NCBI GenBank assembly: GCA_934271275.1
Contig: CAKQRD010000018.1
Coordinates: 1-37,986, forward strand
Direction of reading: 5' to 3'
From: an uncultured Clostridia bacterium
Lineage (GTDB): Bacteria > Bacillota > Clostridia > Christensenellales > Borkfalkiaceae
DNA length: 37,986 bases
The notes under the pieces are model-generated. The model saw only the letters and a program-made list of their open reading frames with translations. It ran no database searches and was not told the DNA's origin. Numbering within the stretch: position 1 is the first letter of the stretch; every line of letters begins with the position of its first letter. Below are positions 24,982 to 34,578 of this stretch, piece after piece. Both the position numbers and the translations under genes were made by a program.

Positions 24982-27900
24982 GACAGATAAGGAAAATTAC
25001 GATAAAAACGCTTTTCTTTGCGGTTTTCGTGTTGTTTACCGCGTCGCTGACGCTGCTTGCCGGCGCGTGCGGCAACAAGAAGGTAAATATACACGGATTC
25101 GAAGTCAGCGAGAAGGAGTCTATAAAACAAGGCGGAGTTTTTTCAATCGTAGAACCGATAGTTAAAGACGACGACGGAAATTTATACGAAGTAACGTCGC
25201 TCGTATATAACTGCTTAAAGGAAAAAACGGAAGTCATCGGTGGGAAATTCTCGGCGAACGACGAAAACGGTTATACTATTAAGTATTCGGTTACGGTAAA
25301 CGGCGAGAAAATAGTAAAGTATACCGCCGTCGAAGTAATAAAATCGAAAGGTCCGGTTTTCTCGCTCGGCGAGTTTGAAACGAGATGCGAAAGCGGCGAA
25401 ACGCTTGCTCTCCCCGACGTTTATTCCGAAACGACGGGAGCGGAATTCACTTATGAAATATGCCGTTACGATCAGACTGCGGAAATAATCGAAGAAGGAA
25501 AATACGAGTCGGGAAAACGCTTTCTGCTTGCCGATGGCGGAGTGTATTCCGTAACGATTATCGGTAAATTAAACGGCGAGGAAAAGTCTGTTTCATATCT
25601 CGTGAGGGCGATAGACGCAAAAGAAAAAGGTCTTGTACAAAAGGCTTCCGAGTCTGATTTTCAAAAAGTAAATCCCGAACAAGAGGGAATAGGCGCATAT
25701 TCTTCCTTTGTCGGAGAAGTGGCAAAAGCCGTTTCTACGGATTGGTACGTTCCGTACTATTTCAAACCCGCGATGGACAAAGAGTATTACGCAAAAATGG
25801 CGAGCGAAGGTTTTGACGCGGTGACTTTATGGTTATACCTTGACAGCAACAACGCGCACAAGGTGTATAAACAGTATACCAACGGCGGATATTCTACGGA
25901 AGACGATTTAAACGACGAGGAATTTCCCGCAATCAATCTTCAACCGAAAAGATGGACGGCGTTCCATATAAACCTCGAAGATACGCGAAAAGATTTCAGG
26001 AAGTCTTTCCTGACCGCGTTTGAACGGATTTATTCGCAGGAATTCCCGTTGTTCTGGCTTGACAATTACGGTTCGACCTGCGAATCGACGATAACGCTTT
26101 ACATCGGCGATATTTATGTAACCAAGACGAGAACCCCCGTGTTGCCCGAATACGGAACGGTGGAAATAGGAAGCGTAAAAGATTTGCCGACGGACGAGTT
26201 AAATGCCGAATATTTCCTTTCGGACGACGACGGGGTAACGAGAGAAGAAGGGGCGATTGACTTTTCGACCTCGGGCAAATACGTTTTGACCGCGCGCTAT
26301 ACTACCGGTTGTTACTTCGGAGAAAAAAGCGTAGTCGTAAACGTTGAGCCGACACATAGTTTTGTGTTTGAAAAAACGGTATGGAACAGAGATAAATCGC
26401 AGAAGATTTCGCCCGCCGAGCTTATTCCGAAGCTTACGGACAAAAGCGGCGCGCCTGCCGCGGTGAATAGTTTTGAATATTCGGTGTACCGCGACGACCT
26501 GAAAGTATCGGACGAGAACGGCGCGTTCACGGCCGACGAAAGCGGGATTTACAAAATCAAAACTTACGTTTCGTACGAGAAAAACGGTAAAACGCTCACG
26601 GACAGATTTGTCGGTTACCTCGACGCGTTCGACGGTGACACAAAGTATTTGTTCTTTTCTCCGAAAGCGGAACGGACGGCAGGATCCAAGAGATATAACT
26701 GGGACAGAAACGTTTCCGTTTCGGACGAAACGACGGAGATAGGAGGCAGAACCGGTAACTTTGTAAAGTTGTCGTCAAAAGGCGAGGACATAAGAGCAGT
26801 CGTAAAACCTCTTTATACGAAATCGTACTATCAAGCGCTTGTCGCCGAAAATCCGGAACTGAAAATCGTTCTTCCGTACTATGTGAAAACGGCGGAGTCG
26901 TATACTCACGCGCAGGCGTTCGCTCTTAACGAAACGAGTCTTGCGAAAGAGACCGCAAACGTCTGGAAATACCGCGAAATCGGATTAAAAGAATATTTAG
27001 ATTCTTACTTCGATACCTGCTACGAGTTGTACGAGAGCGCTCCCAAAAGGAATGGCGGGACGATCGGTTTTATCGACGTATTTACTGAAGCTAAAAACAC
27101 CGAATTATATTTGCCGGAAATTCGTTTGTACGAAACGGCAACGGGAGAAGTTGCTGCGGATAACGTGACGATAAACCGAACGATAGCGGTTAAAGACGCG
27201 TTTGCCGTGACTATTGGCGGCGAGAAAGCGGATATTCTTTCTTTAACGATTGAATACGAAGGTAAAACGTACGCGGTCGGAAATACGATGACGCTTGCAT
27301 TCGGCGGAGATTATACTTTCATCATTAGCGCTTGCGCCAAAAATAAATTTTCCGAAATACGGTATTCAGGTCATTACGAGGACGGATTGGAGCTTAAAAA
27401 AGGGCAAGCGATATACGCAACCCGAGAAGGCGTGAAGGTTTCCGATATTCCGGATTTAGGCGGCGGATATTCGGTAGAATACTTGCTTATAGACGATACG
27501 GGCAAGGAAGTGGAAAACGCGATTGAAGTAAGCGGCAATACCGTGCGTGTAGAAAAGTTCAACGGATTCGGAACTTATACGTTCAGGGCATACGCGGCGC
27601 TCGATTCGGCGACGGTAGGACGCAAACTTTTTTACGAAGCGGAAATCGATTATTGCGAAAGCATGTACGTTTATAACTCTCTGAACGGTCAGTCGGGAAG
27701 AAAAGACGTGGTTTTATGGGATTATTACTGGGGCGGTCATACGGGCAGCAAAATTCACGTCGGAGTTCACGAGGTCGGAGGGAAATCGGTCGATTCGATT
27801 CGCGCGACTACGAACTATCAATTATTCAACGTTCAGTTCAAGCCTCAATACGGCAAAGAATATTACAAGAGAATTGCGGATGAAGGCGCTACCTTCACTT

Positions 27901-28496
27901 TCGGGTTTTATATAACGGGAGTTTCGGACGGAAGTCCCATAGCGAAGTTGCCCGTTCAGTTGTTCGGCTCATCGGTGCAGACGAACACGTCGTTCGACAC
28001 CTGGCATACGGCGGTAATTCCCGCGTCGGATATCGTTGAATATTACGATTACCTTATCGGCTCGCCGAGTAAAACGTCTGACGTGGCGAAATGCTCCCTG
28101 ATAGGCGTTCAGAACGATATTTTCGCCGATATCACCATTTATCTGACGATGCCCGAGTTTATATTCGAGCCGGAAACGGCTTCCGCCGAATTAGAGAACG
28201 AAAAAGATCTTACGGTTAACACGGAAATAGATTTGAGCAAACTTTCGGTGAGGGTAAACGGCATAGCGTTGCAGCCTGCGTCATACTCCTTGCAGATAGA
28301 AGAAAATGCAGCTATTGAGTATAGCAACGGGATACTCGTGGCGACGGCCGAAACGACGGTGAAAATAAAAATTAAAGTCGATTACGTTACCGAAAACGGA
28401 AAAATTTACAGAACGGTAATAAATAAGTCGCTCAGAATCGCAGGGAACGAGGAAATCTACGACGGTATCGCGCCCGATCCGTACGACAGCGTGTAA
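24978..28496 (+). CDS. Large modular surface lipoprotein (1172 residues)
   Basis: A lipoprotein signal with lipobox AGAC (Cys31) is followed by alternating Ig-like beta domains and a recurring module. The module is marked by a phrase of the form KPxxxKxYY plus a hydrophobic strand: YYFKPAMDKEYYAKMA (260-275), VVKPLYTKSYYQALVAE (608-624) and QFKPQYGKEYYKRIADE (953-969). In each case a strand of small hydrophobics follows, and further on a phrase like RWTAFHI, WKYREI or WHTAVIP. The same phrase occurs twice in the 824-residue protein downstream. It ends IAPDPYDSV without a membrane anchor or sortase motif. No catalytic signature was found; a glycan-binding scaffold is the best guess. Confidence 0.75.
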   Translation: MRQIRKITIKTLFFAVFVLFTASLTLLAGACGNKKVNIHGFEVSEKESIKQGGVFSIVEPIVKDDDGNLYEVTSLVYNCLKEKTEVIGGKFSANDENGYTIKYSVTVNGEKIVKYTAVEVIKSKGPVFSLGEFETRCESGETLALPDVYSETTGAEFTYEICRYDQTAEIIEEGKYESGKRFLLADGGVYSVTIIGKLNGEEKSVSYLVRAIDAKEKGLVQKASESDFQKVNPEQEGIGAYSSFVGEVAKAVSTDWYVPYYFKPAMDKEYYAKMASEGFDAVTLWLYLDSNNAHKVYKQYTNGGYSTEDDLNDEEFPAINLQPKRWTAFHINLEDTRKDFRKSFLTAFERIYSQEFPLFWLDNYGSTCESTITLYIGDIYVTKTRTPVLPEYGTVEIGSVKDLPTDELNAEYFLSDDDGVTREEGAIDFSTSGKYVLTARYTTGCYFGEKSVVVNVEPTHSFVFEKTVWNRDKSQKISPAELIPKLTDKSGAPAAVNSFEYSVYRDDLKVSDENGAFTADESGIYKIKTYVSYEKNGKTLTDRFVGYLDAFDGDTKYLFFSPKAERTAGSKRYNWDRNVSVSDETTEIGGRTGNFVKLSSKGEDIRAVVKPLYTKSYYQALVAENPELKIVLPYYVKTAESYTHAQAFALNETSLAKETANVWKYREIGLKEYLDSYFDTCYELYESAPKRNGGTIGFIDVFTEAKNTELYLPEIRLYETATGEVAADNVTINRTIAVKDAFAVTIGGEKADILSLTIEYEGKTYAVGNTMTLAFGGDYTFIISACAKNKFSEIRYSGHYEDGLELKKGQAIYATREGVKVSDIPDLGGGYSVEYLLIDDTGKEVENAIEVSGNTVRVEKFNGFGTYTFRAYAALDSATVGRKLFYEAEIDYCESMYVYNSLNGQSGRKDVVLWDYYWGGHTGSKIHVGVHEVGGKSVDSIRATTNYQLFNVQFKPQYGKEYYKRIADEGATFTFGFYITGVSDGSPIAKLPVQLFGSSVQTNTSFDTWHTAVIPASDIVEYYDYLIGSPSKTSDVAKCSLIGVQNDIFADITIYLTMPEFIFEPETASAELENEKDLTVNTEIDLSKLSVRVNGIALQPASYSLQIEENAAIEYSNGILVATAETTVKIKIKVDYVTENGKIYRTVINKSLRIAGNEEIYDGIAPDPYDSV

Positions 28497-28588
28497 GGGC
28501 GCAAAAGTGTAAAAAAATTTTCGCGGCGACGAGCGTAAGATAAAACGCGTTCGTTGCACGCGATAGAATAAATTATCGGGAGGATAAG

Positions 28589-28726
28589 ATGAAGAAAAAG
28601 TATTTACGATTGCAGTTTGAGCTTATCGAATTCACGACGAAGGAAATATTGTCGGAATCCGGTTTTAAAGACGGAACGGGAACAGACCCGTATGGCGATA
28701 GATGGTTCGCTGATTCGGGGAAATAA
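28589..28726 (+). CDS. Small 45-residue protein between surface-protein genes
   Basis: The reading frame starts at an ATG 5 bases after a strong GGGAGG site and ends 12 bases before the next gene's ATG. It begins MKKKYLRLQFELIEFTTKEI, continues LSESGFKDGTGTDP and YGDRWF, and ends ADSGK. It has a basic N terminus, an amphipathic middle and a Gly/Asp-rich tail, with no signal peptide or membrane helix. The pattern recalls small MKKxYxxPxxExIxF...DIIxxSG proteins that I remember seeing beside surface-protein genes in Clostridia, but this comparison is from memory. The tail phrase TDPYGD resembles the PDPYDS end of the preceding 1172-residue protein. Function unknown. Confidence 0.65.
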   Translation: MKKKYLRLQFELIEFTTKEILSESGFKDGTGTDPYGDRWFADSGK

Positions 28727-28738
28727 GGAGGAGCTAAA

Positions 28739-31213
28739 ATGAAAAAATCAATCAAAAAAATTGCAGTAATGATTTTGGCGGCATGCTTGATGTTTTGCGC
28801 GTCGCTGGCGTTGGTAACGAGCGCGAATAGCGTTAAAGCGGACGATTCCCTTAATTCTTTCAGAATGGCAGAGGGCGCGTTCCTCCGTATGGCCAAAGAA
28901 ACTCACGGTTTGAGATTTTTAGCGCAAATGGATAAAACGCTTGCGGACGAAGTGGCTGCGGATAAAACAAAATCTTTCGGAATGATTATCGTTCCTATGG
29001 ATATATTGAACAAATATTCTATAACGGACAATTACATAGAGCAGTTGAACGTCAACGGTCTGACCGACGACAAGTTGTGTTTAATCAACGATTTAACCGC
29101 GTATAATCATACTCAATACGGCTGGTGTGTAAGCGGTGCGATTATAGGGATTCGTTACGGGAATATTGACCGCGATTTTGTAGGAATAGGTTACGTTAAA
29201 ACGGTCAATTCGGCAGGTTCTGTCGTTTCTTATGAATACGCGCAGGCAAATCTGAACGATATAGCAAGAAATTCCGCGGAAGTTGCTTCTTACGCTTATA
29301 CCGATTTAAATGCAGAGTACACGGCGGAGCAAAAAGAAATAATGAACGCCTATATCGGAAAAGCGACTATGCGCGCTCTGAACAAGACGGAAGAAGAGTA
29401 CGATTCCGCTCTTGCCGCTGGAACGATACCCGAGGTCGGCGCGACAACGTCGCAGGCAACGGTCAATTCGTCGGTAGGAAAGACGATTAAAAACGATATA
29501 GTTTATACTGCGGACGGTCAGACTATCGACATCGATTTCCCCGCGTCGTACGATACTTCCGATCCTTCGGTCGCAACCGTCGATAAGTTCGGAAACGTTA
29601 CCGTGAAAAAGGTCGGGGAAGCGACGATAACCGTTAATACCGTTGCCGAAAAACTCAATTATAAAGTAGTTGCCGAAACTACGCTTCTTGATAAAAACGA
29701 GAGTGTGATTTATAGTCTTGCGAAGTACTCGTCCGTATCGATGCTAAGTAAGCGTACGGGACTTGCGGTCGATATTCCAGAAAGCAAGGTCCTTGACCTT
29801 ACCGCTTATCCGGAAGGCGTTTATATCGTTACGTTTACGGACGAAAACGGGCAGACTTTTACCGACGAGATAGATATTTACGATTCCGCGAAAGCGTTTG
29901 AATGGGAAAGCGGAACGTGGGCGGACAGCGAGTACGCGTATAAAGTGAAGTATACGAAGTCTGACGATTCGGGATTAACGGAAGCGGAGTTTACTAATAC
30001 CGACGGAAAGGTTTCCGTAACGACGTTGTCTACTTCCGATGACGTTTACTATTATTTCTACGTTACGCCTCGTCACAGCAAAACGTACTATAAGCTGTTT
30101 GCCGATACTTCCGAAAATTTGATTTTTAACTTCGGATACGCCGCAAACGGAGATATTTCAAACGGTATGAACGTTTATGTGTATTCGGATTATGACGGCG
30201 GAAAAACCAACGGCAAAAAATATAACGGCCCCGGTACGGGTACGCTCACGTCGTTCGGACTTAAAGATTCCGGACAACTCTGGGAGTCTTCTTATACTTA
30301 TAACAATTACGGCTTGACGTATGGACGGTGGATGGAAAATTTCGATAAGTGGGCAAACGGCGAGTATCCCGTATTCAAGTTTGAATTGAACAAGAGAATG
30401 AGTGCGGGTTCGTCAATTTACGTTCTTCCCGCAACGGTAACTCAGTTGCAGGTAGACGAAACTAACGTTACGCTTTTAAATAAAACCGAAAACGGAACGT
30501 ACGACCTCTCGTCTTATTCTTCCGCGAGCGTTATAAGTAAACTGTCCGGCAAGAAAGTCGCTTTACCCGAAAGTAAAATACTCGATCTGACGAAAATCCC
30601 CGAAGGCGTTTATTATATATACGCAACGGCTGCAAACGGGCAGAAGGAGGTAAGCGTTATCGACGTTTATACCGCCGGAGTATTTGAATGGGAAAACGGA
30701 ACTTGGGCGGACAGCAGGTATGCTTATAAAGTGACGTATACGAAGTCCGACGGTTCGGGAGTAACGGAGGCGGAATTTACGAATACCTCCGACGGAAAAG
30801 TTTCGATAAAGACGATCTCCGACGGAAGCGATTATTTCTATAATTTCTACGTTAAACCCCGCCACAGCAAAGCTTATTATCAGTTGTTTGCGGCAACTAC
30901 GAACAATCTCGTTTACGGATTCGGGGTAAAGGGCAACGAAAACAACGGAACTAACGCGTATTTTTATTCCGATTACGAAAAGGGCAAATACGCTAACGCC
31001 TCCGAAAGCTTTGCATTAAAGAATTCGGGACAATTATGGGATCCCGATACGGAATGGACGAATTTCGGCGTAACGTACGCTTCGTGGCTCGCTAATTTAG
31101 ACAAGTGGGCGAGCGGAGAATATATCTACTTGCGGTTCGAGCTTGGCGGCGGCAGAATCAATGCGAATGCGAGCATATTCATTCTCCCGGCGACTATAAC
31201 CTCTAACGCATAA
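28739..31213 (+). CDS. Secreted repeat protein with Big2-like domain and tandem modules
   Basis: The 824-residue protein has a classical signal peptide (cleavage after about VKA, residue 34), no lipobox, and a very strong AAGGAGGAG site. Residues 35-225 form an unrecognised domain (FRMAEGAFLRMA, then GLRFLAQMD). Residues about 236-312 look like a bacterial Ig (Big2) domain (YDTSDPSVATVDKFGNVTV). Two tandem modules of about 255 residues follow (313-568 and 569-824), sharing FEWESGTWADSEYAYKVKYT/FEWENGTWADSRYAYKVTYT, YVTPRHSKTYYKLFA/YVKPRHSKAYYQLFA, LKDSGQLW/LKNSGQLW and a final SIYVLPATVT/SIFILPATIT. No cell-wall anchor is visible. It is likely a secreted glycan-binding protein, probably highly translated. 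Confidence 0.75.
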   Translation: MKKSIKKIAVMILAACLMFCASLALVTSANSVKADDSLNSFRMAEGAFLRMAKETHGLRFLAQMDKTLADEVAADKTKSFGMIIVPMDILNKYSITDNYIEQLNVNGLTDDKLCLINDLTAYNHTQYGWCVSGAIIGIRYGNIDRDFVGIGYVKTVNSAGSVVSYEYAQANLNDIARNSAEVASYAYTDLNAEYTAEQKEIMNAYIGKATMRALNKTEEEYDSALAAGTIPEVGATTSQATVNSSVGKTIKNDIVYTADGQTIDIDFPASYDTSDPSVATVDKFGNVTVKKVGEATITVNTVAEKLNYKVVAETTLLDKNESVIYSLAKYSSVSMLSKRTGLAVDIPESKVLDLTAYPEGVYIVTFTDENGQTFTDEIDIYDSAKAFEWESGTWADSEYAYKVKYTKSDDSGLTEAEFTNTDGKVSVTTLSTSDDVYYYFYVTPRHSKTYYKLFADTSENLIFNFGYAANGDISNGMNVYVYSDYDGGKTNGKKYNGPGTGTLTSFGLKDSGQLWESSYTYNNYGLTYGRWMENFDKWANGEYPVFKFELNKRMSAGSSIYVLPATVTQLQVDETNVTLLNKTENGTYDLSSYSSASVISKLSGKKVALPESKILDLTKIPEGVYYIYATAANGQKEVSVIDVYTAGVFEWENGTWADSRYAYKVTYTKSDGSGVTEAEFTNTSDGKVSIKTISDGSDYFYNFYVKPRHSKAYYQLFAATTNNLVYGFGVKGNENNGTNAYFYSDYEKGKYANASESFALKNSGQLWDPDTEWTNFGVTYASWLANLDKWASGEYIYLRFELGGGRINANASIFILPATITSNA

Positions 31214-31240
31214 CGGGCAAACGAATTTAAGGAGTTTTCA

Positions 31241-31268
31241 GGGGAGAGAAATTTTTGTCCCTCTCCCC
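31241..31268. repeat. Intergenic hairpin before phosphoesterase gene
   Basis: GGGGAGAG (31241-31248) and CTCTCCCC (31261-31268) are perfect complements around a 12-base loop. No T-run follows. It may be an RNA-processing or stability element separating the highly translated 824-residue gene from the next one. Confidence 0.5.
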
Positions 31269-31287
31269 CGAAACAAAAAAGAGTGAA

Positions 31288-33318
31288 ATGAAAAACATTT
31301 TCAAACGATATACGACTATATTTCTGGCGGCGTTGCTGCTGGTTTGTTCGCTCGTTTCGTGTAAGAAGTCAAATTCTTACTCGGTAACCGTTGTGTCGGG
31401 CGAGCACGGAGAGGTTATCGCAGATAAAACTACGGTCGATGACGGAGATAACGTTACTTTCAGAATTACGCCTGACGAAAATTACGTTTTAAAAACATTT
31501 GAAGTAAACGGCAAAGCGGGTAATACCCCCGAAAGCGGGGTGTATACTCTTTGCGACGTTAAGGAAAACGTCATCGTTCGTGCCGAGTTCGCCAAAACGA
31601 GCGTAACCGTAAATTTCGATACGGACGGGAAGGGACAAATCGCTCCGATAACCGTCGTTTACGGAGGAAAGTTCGGGGCGTTGCCTGTGCCGTCTTCCGA
31701 TTTGACGTTTAAGGGCTGGTACGTTTCAAAGGATGAAAATGCCGAAAAAATCGTTTCGACGTCCCGTGTGAATATCCTCGGCGAAATTACGCTTTATGCA
31801 AGGTATTACGAAAAGTCGCAGACGGACGGCGGAAATTATAATCCGTATTCGATTACGGCAACGTATTACGACCAACTCGCCACGAAACTCGGAGTAAGTT
31901 TCCACACGGAGGACGAAACGCTTGCGCCCGAAATACGCGTGGCGAAAACGCCCGATATGAGCAATGCGGTTACGGTCGACTGCGAAACGGTCGAATGGCA
32001 GCAGCATTTTGTCAGTCACGGGGTAATCGACAACCTTGATTACGATACGCAGTACTATTACCGTATGGGCGACGCCTTTGCAGACGTCTGGAGTCAGGTG
32101 TTCTCTTATAAAACGCGCAAAAACGTTGCGGAAACGTCTTTCCTGATGATTGCGGATACACAGCAAACGCTTTTGAACAAGAACACGCCGCAGACGGACG
32201 CAAACGGCGATACGATAGTAGTAAACGGACAAACTCAATACGGTATTCCGGAAACGGATACTGCAAGGGTTCTTGCTGATGCAACGAATCGTTTCGATTA
32301 CGATTACGTTTTACACGTCGGAGACCTTATAAATTACTCGGAGAATATGGATTACTGGCGGGAAATGCTTGGCGACATGCAGAAGTATATCACTTCTAAA
32401 CCTATCGTTTTCACTACCGGAAACCACGAGGACCTCGATTATTATGCCGGCGGCATTCCCGACGTTCTGGTTAAAATGTTCAATTTGTCTTATCCGAAAC
32501 AGAGCAACGTCGGCAGAGGTCTGTTCTATTCTCTCGATATAGGCTGTATGCACCTCGTAGTGTTAAGCACCAACGACACTATGATTTATGACGCGAAAGG
32601 TCAGTTTGAAAAATTGAATAAGCTGTCCGACGAACAGATAGAATGGCTTAAAAACGATTTGCGTCAGGCAAACGCCGACCCTGAAAAGAAATGGACGGTC
32701 GTGTCTATGCACGAGGGAATAATAGTGCCTACTTACGCTTCGCTTTCGTCGCTTAATAATCATCAACTATGGCTTCGACCGCAGTTGATGCCGATTTTCG
32801 ACGAGTATGACGTAGACGTCGTGTTCAACGGACACAATCATTATTTAGACAGTACGTTCCCGCTCGTATACGATCCTACGGTCAGAGAAGACCTCGACGG
32901 AGACGGTATTGCGGATTTGGTTAGAATCGTCACGAGCGAGTATACGAACGAAATCGAAACCAACGAATTCGGCAGGGCGGAAAAGATAGACGTATTCAAA
33001 AATTATCGTTCGGGAAAAGACGGGACGATTTTTCACCAGATAGGGACGACCGGCAGACAATTCAGCAATACGTTTTCCGCGTCAAAATTGCAGGAAAATC
33101 TTGCAAACAAACACTATTATCGCAATTTGCTCAGCGGCGGTTCGGGTATGGCGATAGAGGGGGATTCAAGAACGTACTCGATGTACGCGTATGTGCAGGT
33201 TACGGAAAACTCGTTTACGATACGCACTTACGGCGTAAATTACAACACGGTTTACGATTACCGAAGCGCGGAAGGCGAGCATAGCCCTCTTCTCGATGCG
33301 ATAAGGCTTTATAAATAG
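31288..33318 (+). CDS. Metallophosphoesterase lipoprotein (purple-acid-phosphatase-like)
   Basis: About 676 residues from the ATG at 31288; this start gives a clean lipoprotein signal (LVSC, Cys25), whereas the in-frame TTG at 31255 would lie inside the hairpin. Domains in order: a bacterial-repeat segment (about 30-100), a Listeria-Bacteroides-type repeat (VNFDTDGKG through GWYVSKDENAEKI), a fibronectin-like N domain of purple acid phosphatases, and a calcineurin-like catalytic domain with MIADTQQ, HVGDLINYS, TTGNHED, SMHEG and FNGHNHYLD. The first motif has Gln where many members have His. Expected role: hydrolysis of phosphate esters at the cell surface. Context with phosphate-consuming glycoside phosphorylases is intriguing. 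Confidence 0.85.
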   Translation: MKNIFKRYTTIFLAALLLVCSLVSCKKSNSYSVTVVSGEHGEVIADKTTVDDGDNVTFRITPDENYVLKTFEVNGKAGNTPESGVYTLCDVKENVIVRAEFAKTSVTVNFDTDGKGQIAPITVVYGGKFGALPVPSSDLTFKGWYVSKDENAEKIVSTSRVNILGEITLYARYYEKSQTDGGNYNPYSITATYYDQLATKLGVSFHTEDETLAPEIRVAKTPDMSNAVTVDCETVEWQQHFVSHGVIDNLDYDTQYYYRMGDAFADVWSQVFSYKTRKNVAETSFLMIADTQQTLLNKNTPQTDANGDTIVVNGQTQYGIPETDTARVLADATNRFDYDYVLHVGDLINYSENMDYWREMLGDMQKYITSKPIVFTTGNHEDLDYYAGGIPDVLVKMFNLSYPKQSNVGRGLFYSLDIGCMHLVVLSTNDTMIYDAKGQFEKLNKLSDEQIEWLKNDLRQANADPEKKWTVVSMHEGIIVPTYASLSSLNNHQLWLRPQLMPIFDEYDVDVVFNGHNHYLDSTFPLVYDPTVREDLDGDGIADLVRIVTSEYTNEIETNEFGRAEKIDVFKNYRSGKDGTIFHQIGTTGRQFSNTFSASKLQENLANKHYYRNLLSGGSGMAIEGDSRTYSMYAYVQVTENSFTIRTYGVNYNTVYDYRSAEGEHSPLLDAIRLYK

Positions 33319-33345
33319 AAATTTTAAAATAAAAACGGAACGGTT

Positions 33346-34530
33346 ATGTCGAAATATAAAATAAGTTTCTGGAATTACGAAAGAACGGGCGTTTGGGACG
33401 AAGCGAGGGCTGTGCGCGACTGGAAAGAGGCGGGTATTAACCTAGCGATGACGTTTGAGTTGTCCGAAACGGAAGACAAATCGCGAATGATTAAGCTGCT
33501 TGACGAGTGCGAAAAGGCAAATATCAAGGCGATCGTCTGTGACGAGAGGACTACTTATTACGCCCTGAACGAAAAAGGCGAAGAAAAATTCCGCGAGGGT
33601 GTGAAATCCGCCGTCGCGGACTTCGGCTCGCATCCGGCGGTTTACGGTTTTCACGTTGGCGACGAACCTGATAAAACCGCTTGGGAAAGAGCAAAAACGG
33701 CTTTTAAAATCGTCAGAGATGCTTGTCCTTCGCTCAACCCGTTCATCAATATGAATCCTACTTGGCTTACGCCTGATTTTAAGGACGTTATGGGTACGGA
33801 TATAGAAGGGTACAAGAAAAATCTTATAGATTTTATCCGCGAAACGGGTAGTAAAATGATTTCTTTCGACGCGTACACGCAGTGCGCGTATACGAAAAAG
33901 GAATATAATAAGGGCGAATTCATTCGGAATTTACAATTATTTTCAGAAGTCGCGAAAGAAACGGGAACGGAGTTGTTCGTTTCCGTGCTTTCGGCGGGAC
34001 ATTGGAATTACAGAGTCCCGAGCGAAGACGATATAAGGTGGCAGCTCGGCGTTTGCGTCGCACACGGAGCGACCGGAATATTCTGGTTTTTATTTTATCA
34101 GCGGTTTTTGGACGAAAACTATCGCGGTATGCCTATAAATCTATTCGGCGAACGCACGCATATGTACGACGTATTGTCTTACGAAAACCGCGTGTTTATG
34201 AAGTATTATTCCGACAAATTGCAAAGGTGTAGTCTTGATAGCGTTTCTTATCACGGCGAGCCGTTCGGAAAACCTTTTAAGGGCGACGACGAGATCATAA
34301 GCGTGAAAAACGTGGTTAACGATTGTTCCGTGTGTATTTCGCGATGGATAAAAGACGACGGTAAGCACGCATATACTTTTGTCAATGCGGATATGGAACT
34401 GCCTGTAAGAATCGAAGTGCGGTTTGGCGGGGCGTTTATAAAGCAAAGCCGTATGCTATGGCTTGCGCCCGGACAGATAATATATATCGACGAAGAAGAT
34501 ATGGTTCCCGCGGTGTCTTATCCGGGGTAA
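33346..34530 (+). CDS. TIM-barrel glycosidase-like protein, cytoplasmic
   Basis: The 394-residue protein has no signal peptide. It begins KISFWNYERTGVWDEARAV, with strands and helices in a TIM-barrel rhythm: GINLAMTFEL, IKAIVCDERT, HPAVYGFHVGDEPD, MISFDAYTQC, LFVSVLSAGHW and GATGIFWFLFYQ. The Glu of GDEP is a good candidate for a catalytic acid, as in clan GH-A-like barrels. A beta domain closes the C terminus. I could not name the family; related proteins are often annotated as beta-galactosidase-like or hypothetical glycoside hydrolase. It sits 27 bases after the phosphoesterase gene and 48 before the GH94 gene, so it probably processes imported oligosaccharides. Confidence 0.65.
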   Translation: MSKYKISFWNYERTGVWDEARAVRDWKEAGINLAMTFELSETEDKSRMIKLLDECEKANIKAIVCDERTTYYALNEKGEEKFREGVKSAVADFGSHPAVYGFHVGDEPDKTAWERAKTAFKIVRDACPSLNPFINMNPTWLTPDFKDVMGTDIEGYKKNLIDFIRETGSKMISFDAYTQCAYTKKEYNKGEFIRNLQLFSEVAKETGTELFVSVLSAGHWNYRVPSEDDIRWQLGVCVAHGATGIFWFLFYQRFLDENYRGMPINLFGERTHMYDVLSYENRVFMKYYSDKLQRCSLDSVSYHGEPFGKPFKGDDEIISVKNVVNDCSVCISRWIKDDGKHAYTFVNADMELPVRIEVRFGGAFIKQSRMLWLAPGQIIYIDEEDMVPAVSYPG

Positions 34531-34578
34531 ATTTCTTTGCCGTGAGAATCTCTATAAAACCATAATAAGGAAGATTTT

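Noticed and set aside
28139..28559. Small antisense frames around the end of the 1172-residue gene
   Set aside because: No ribosome binding sites or recognised motifs; they are mirror frames of the coding strand.
31255..31287. TTG start for the phosphoesterase gene
   Set aside because: It lies in the loop of a perfect hairpin and would put 11 residues before a clean lipoprotein signal peptide.
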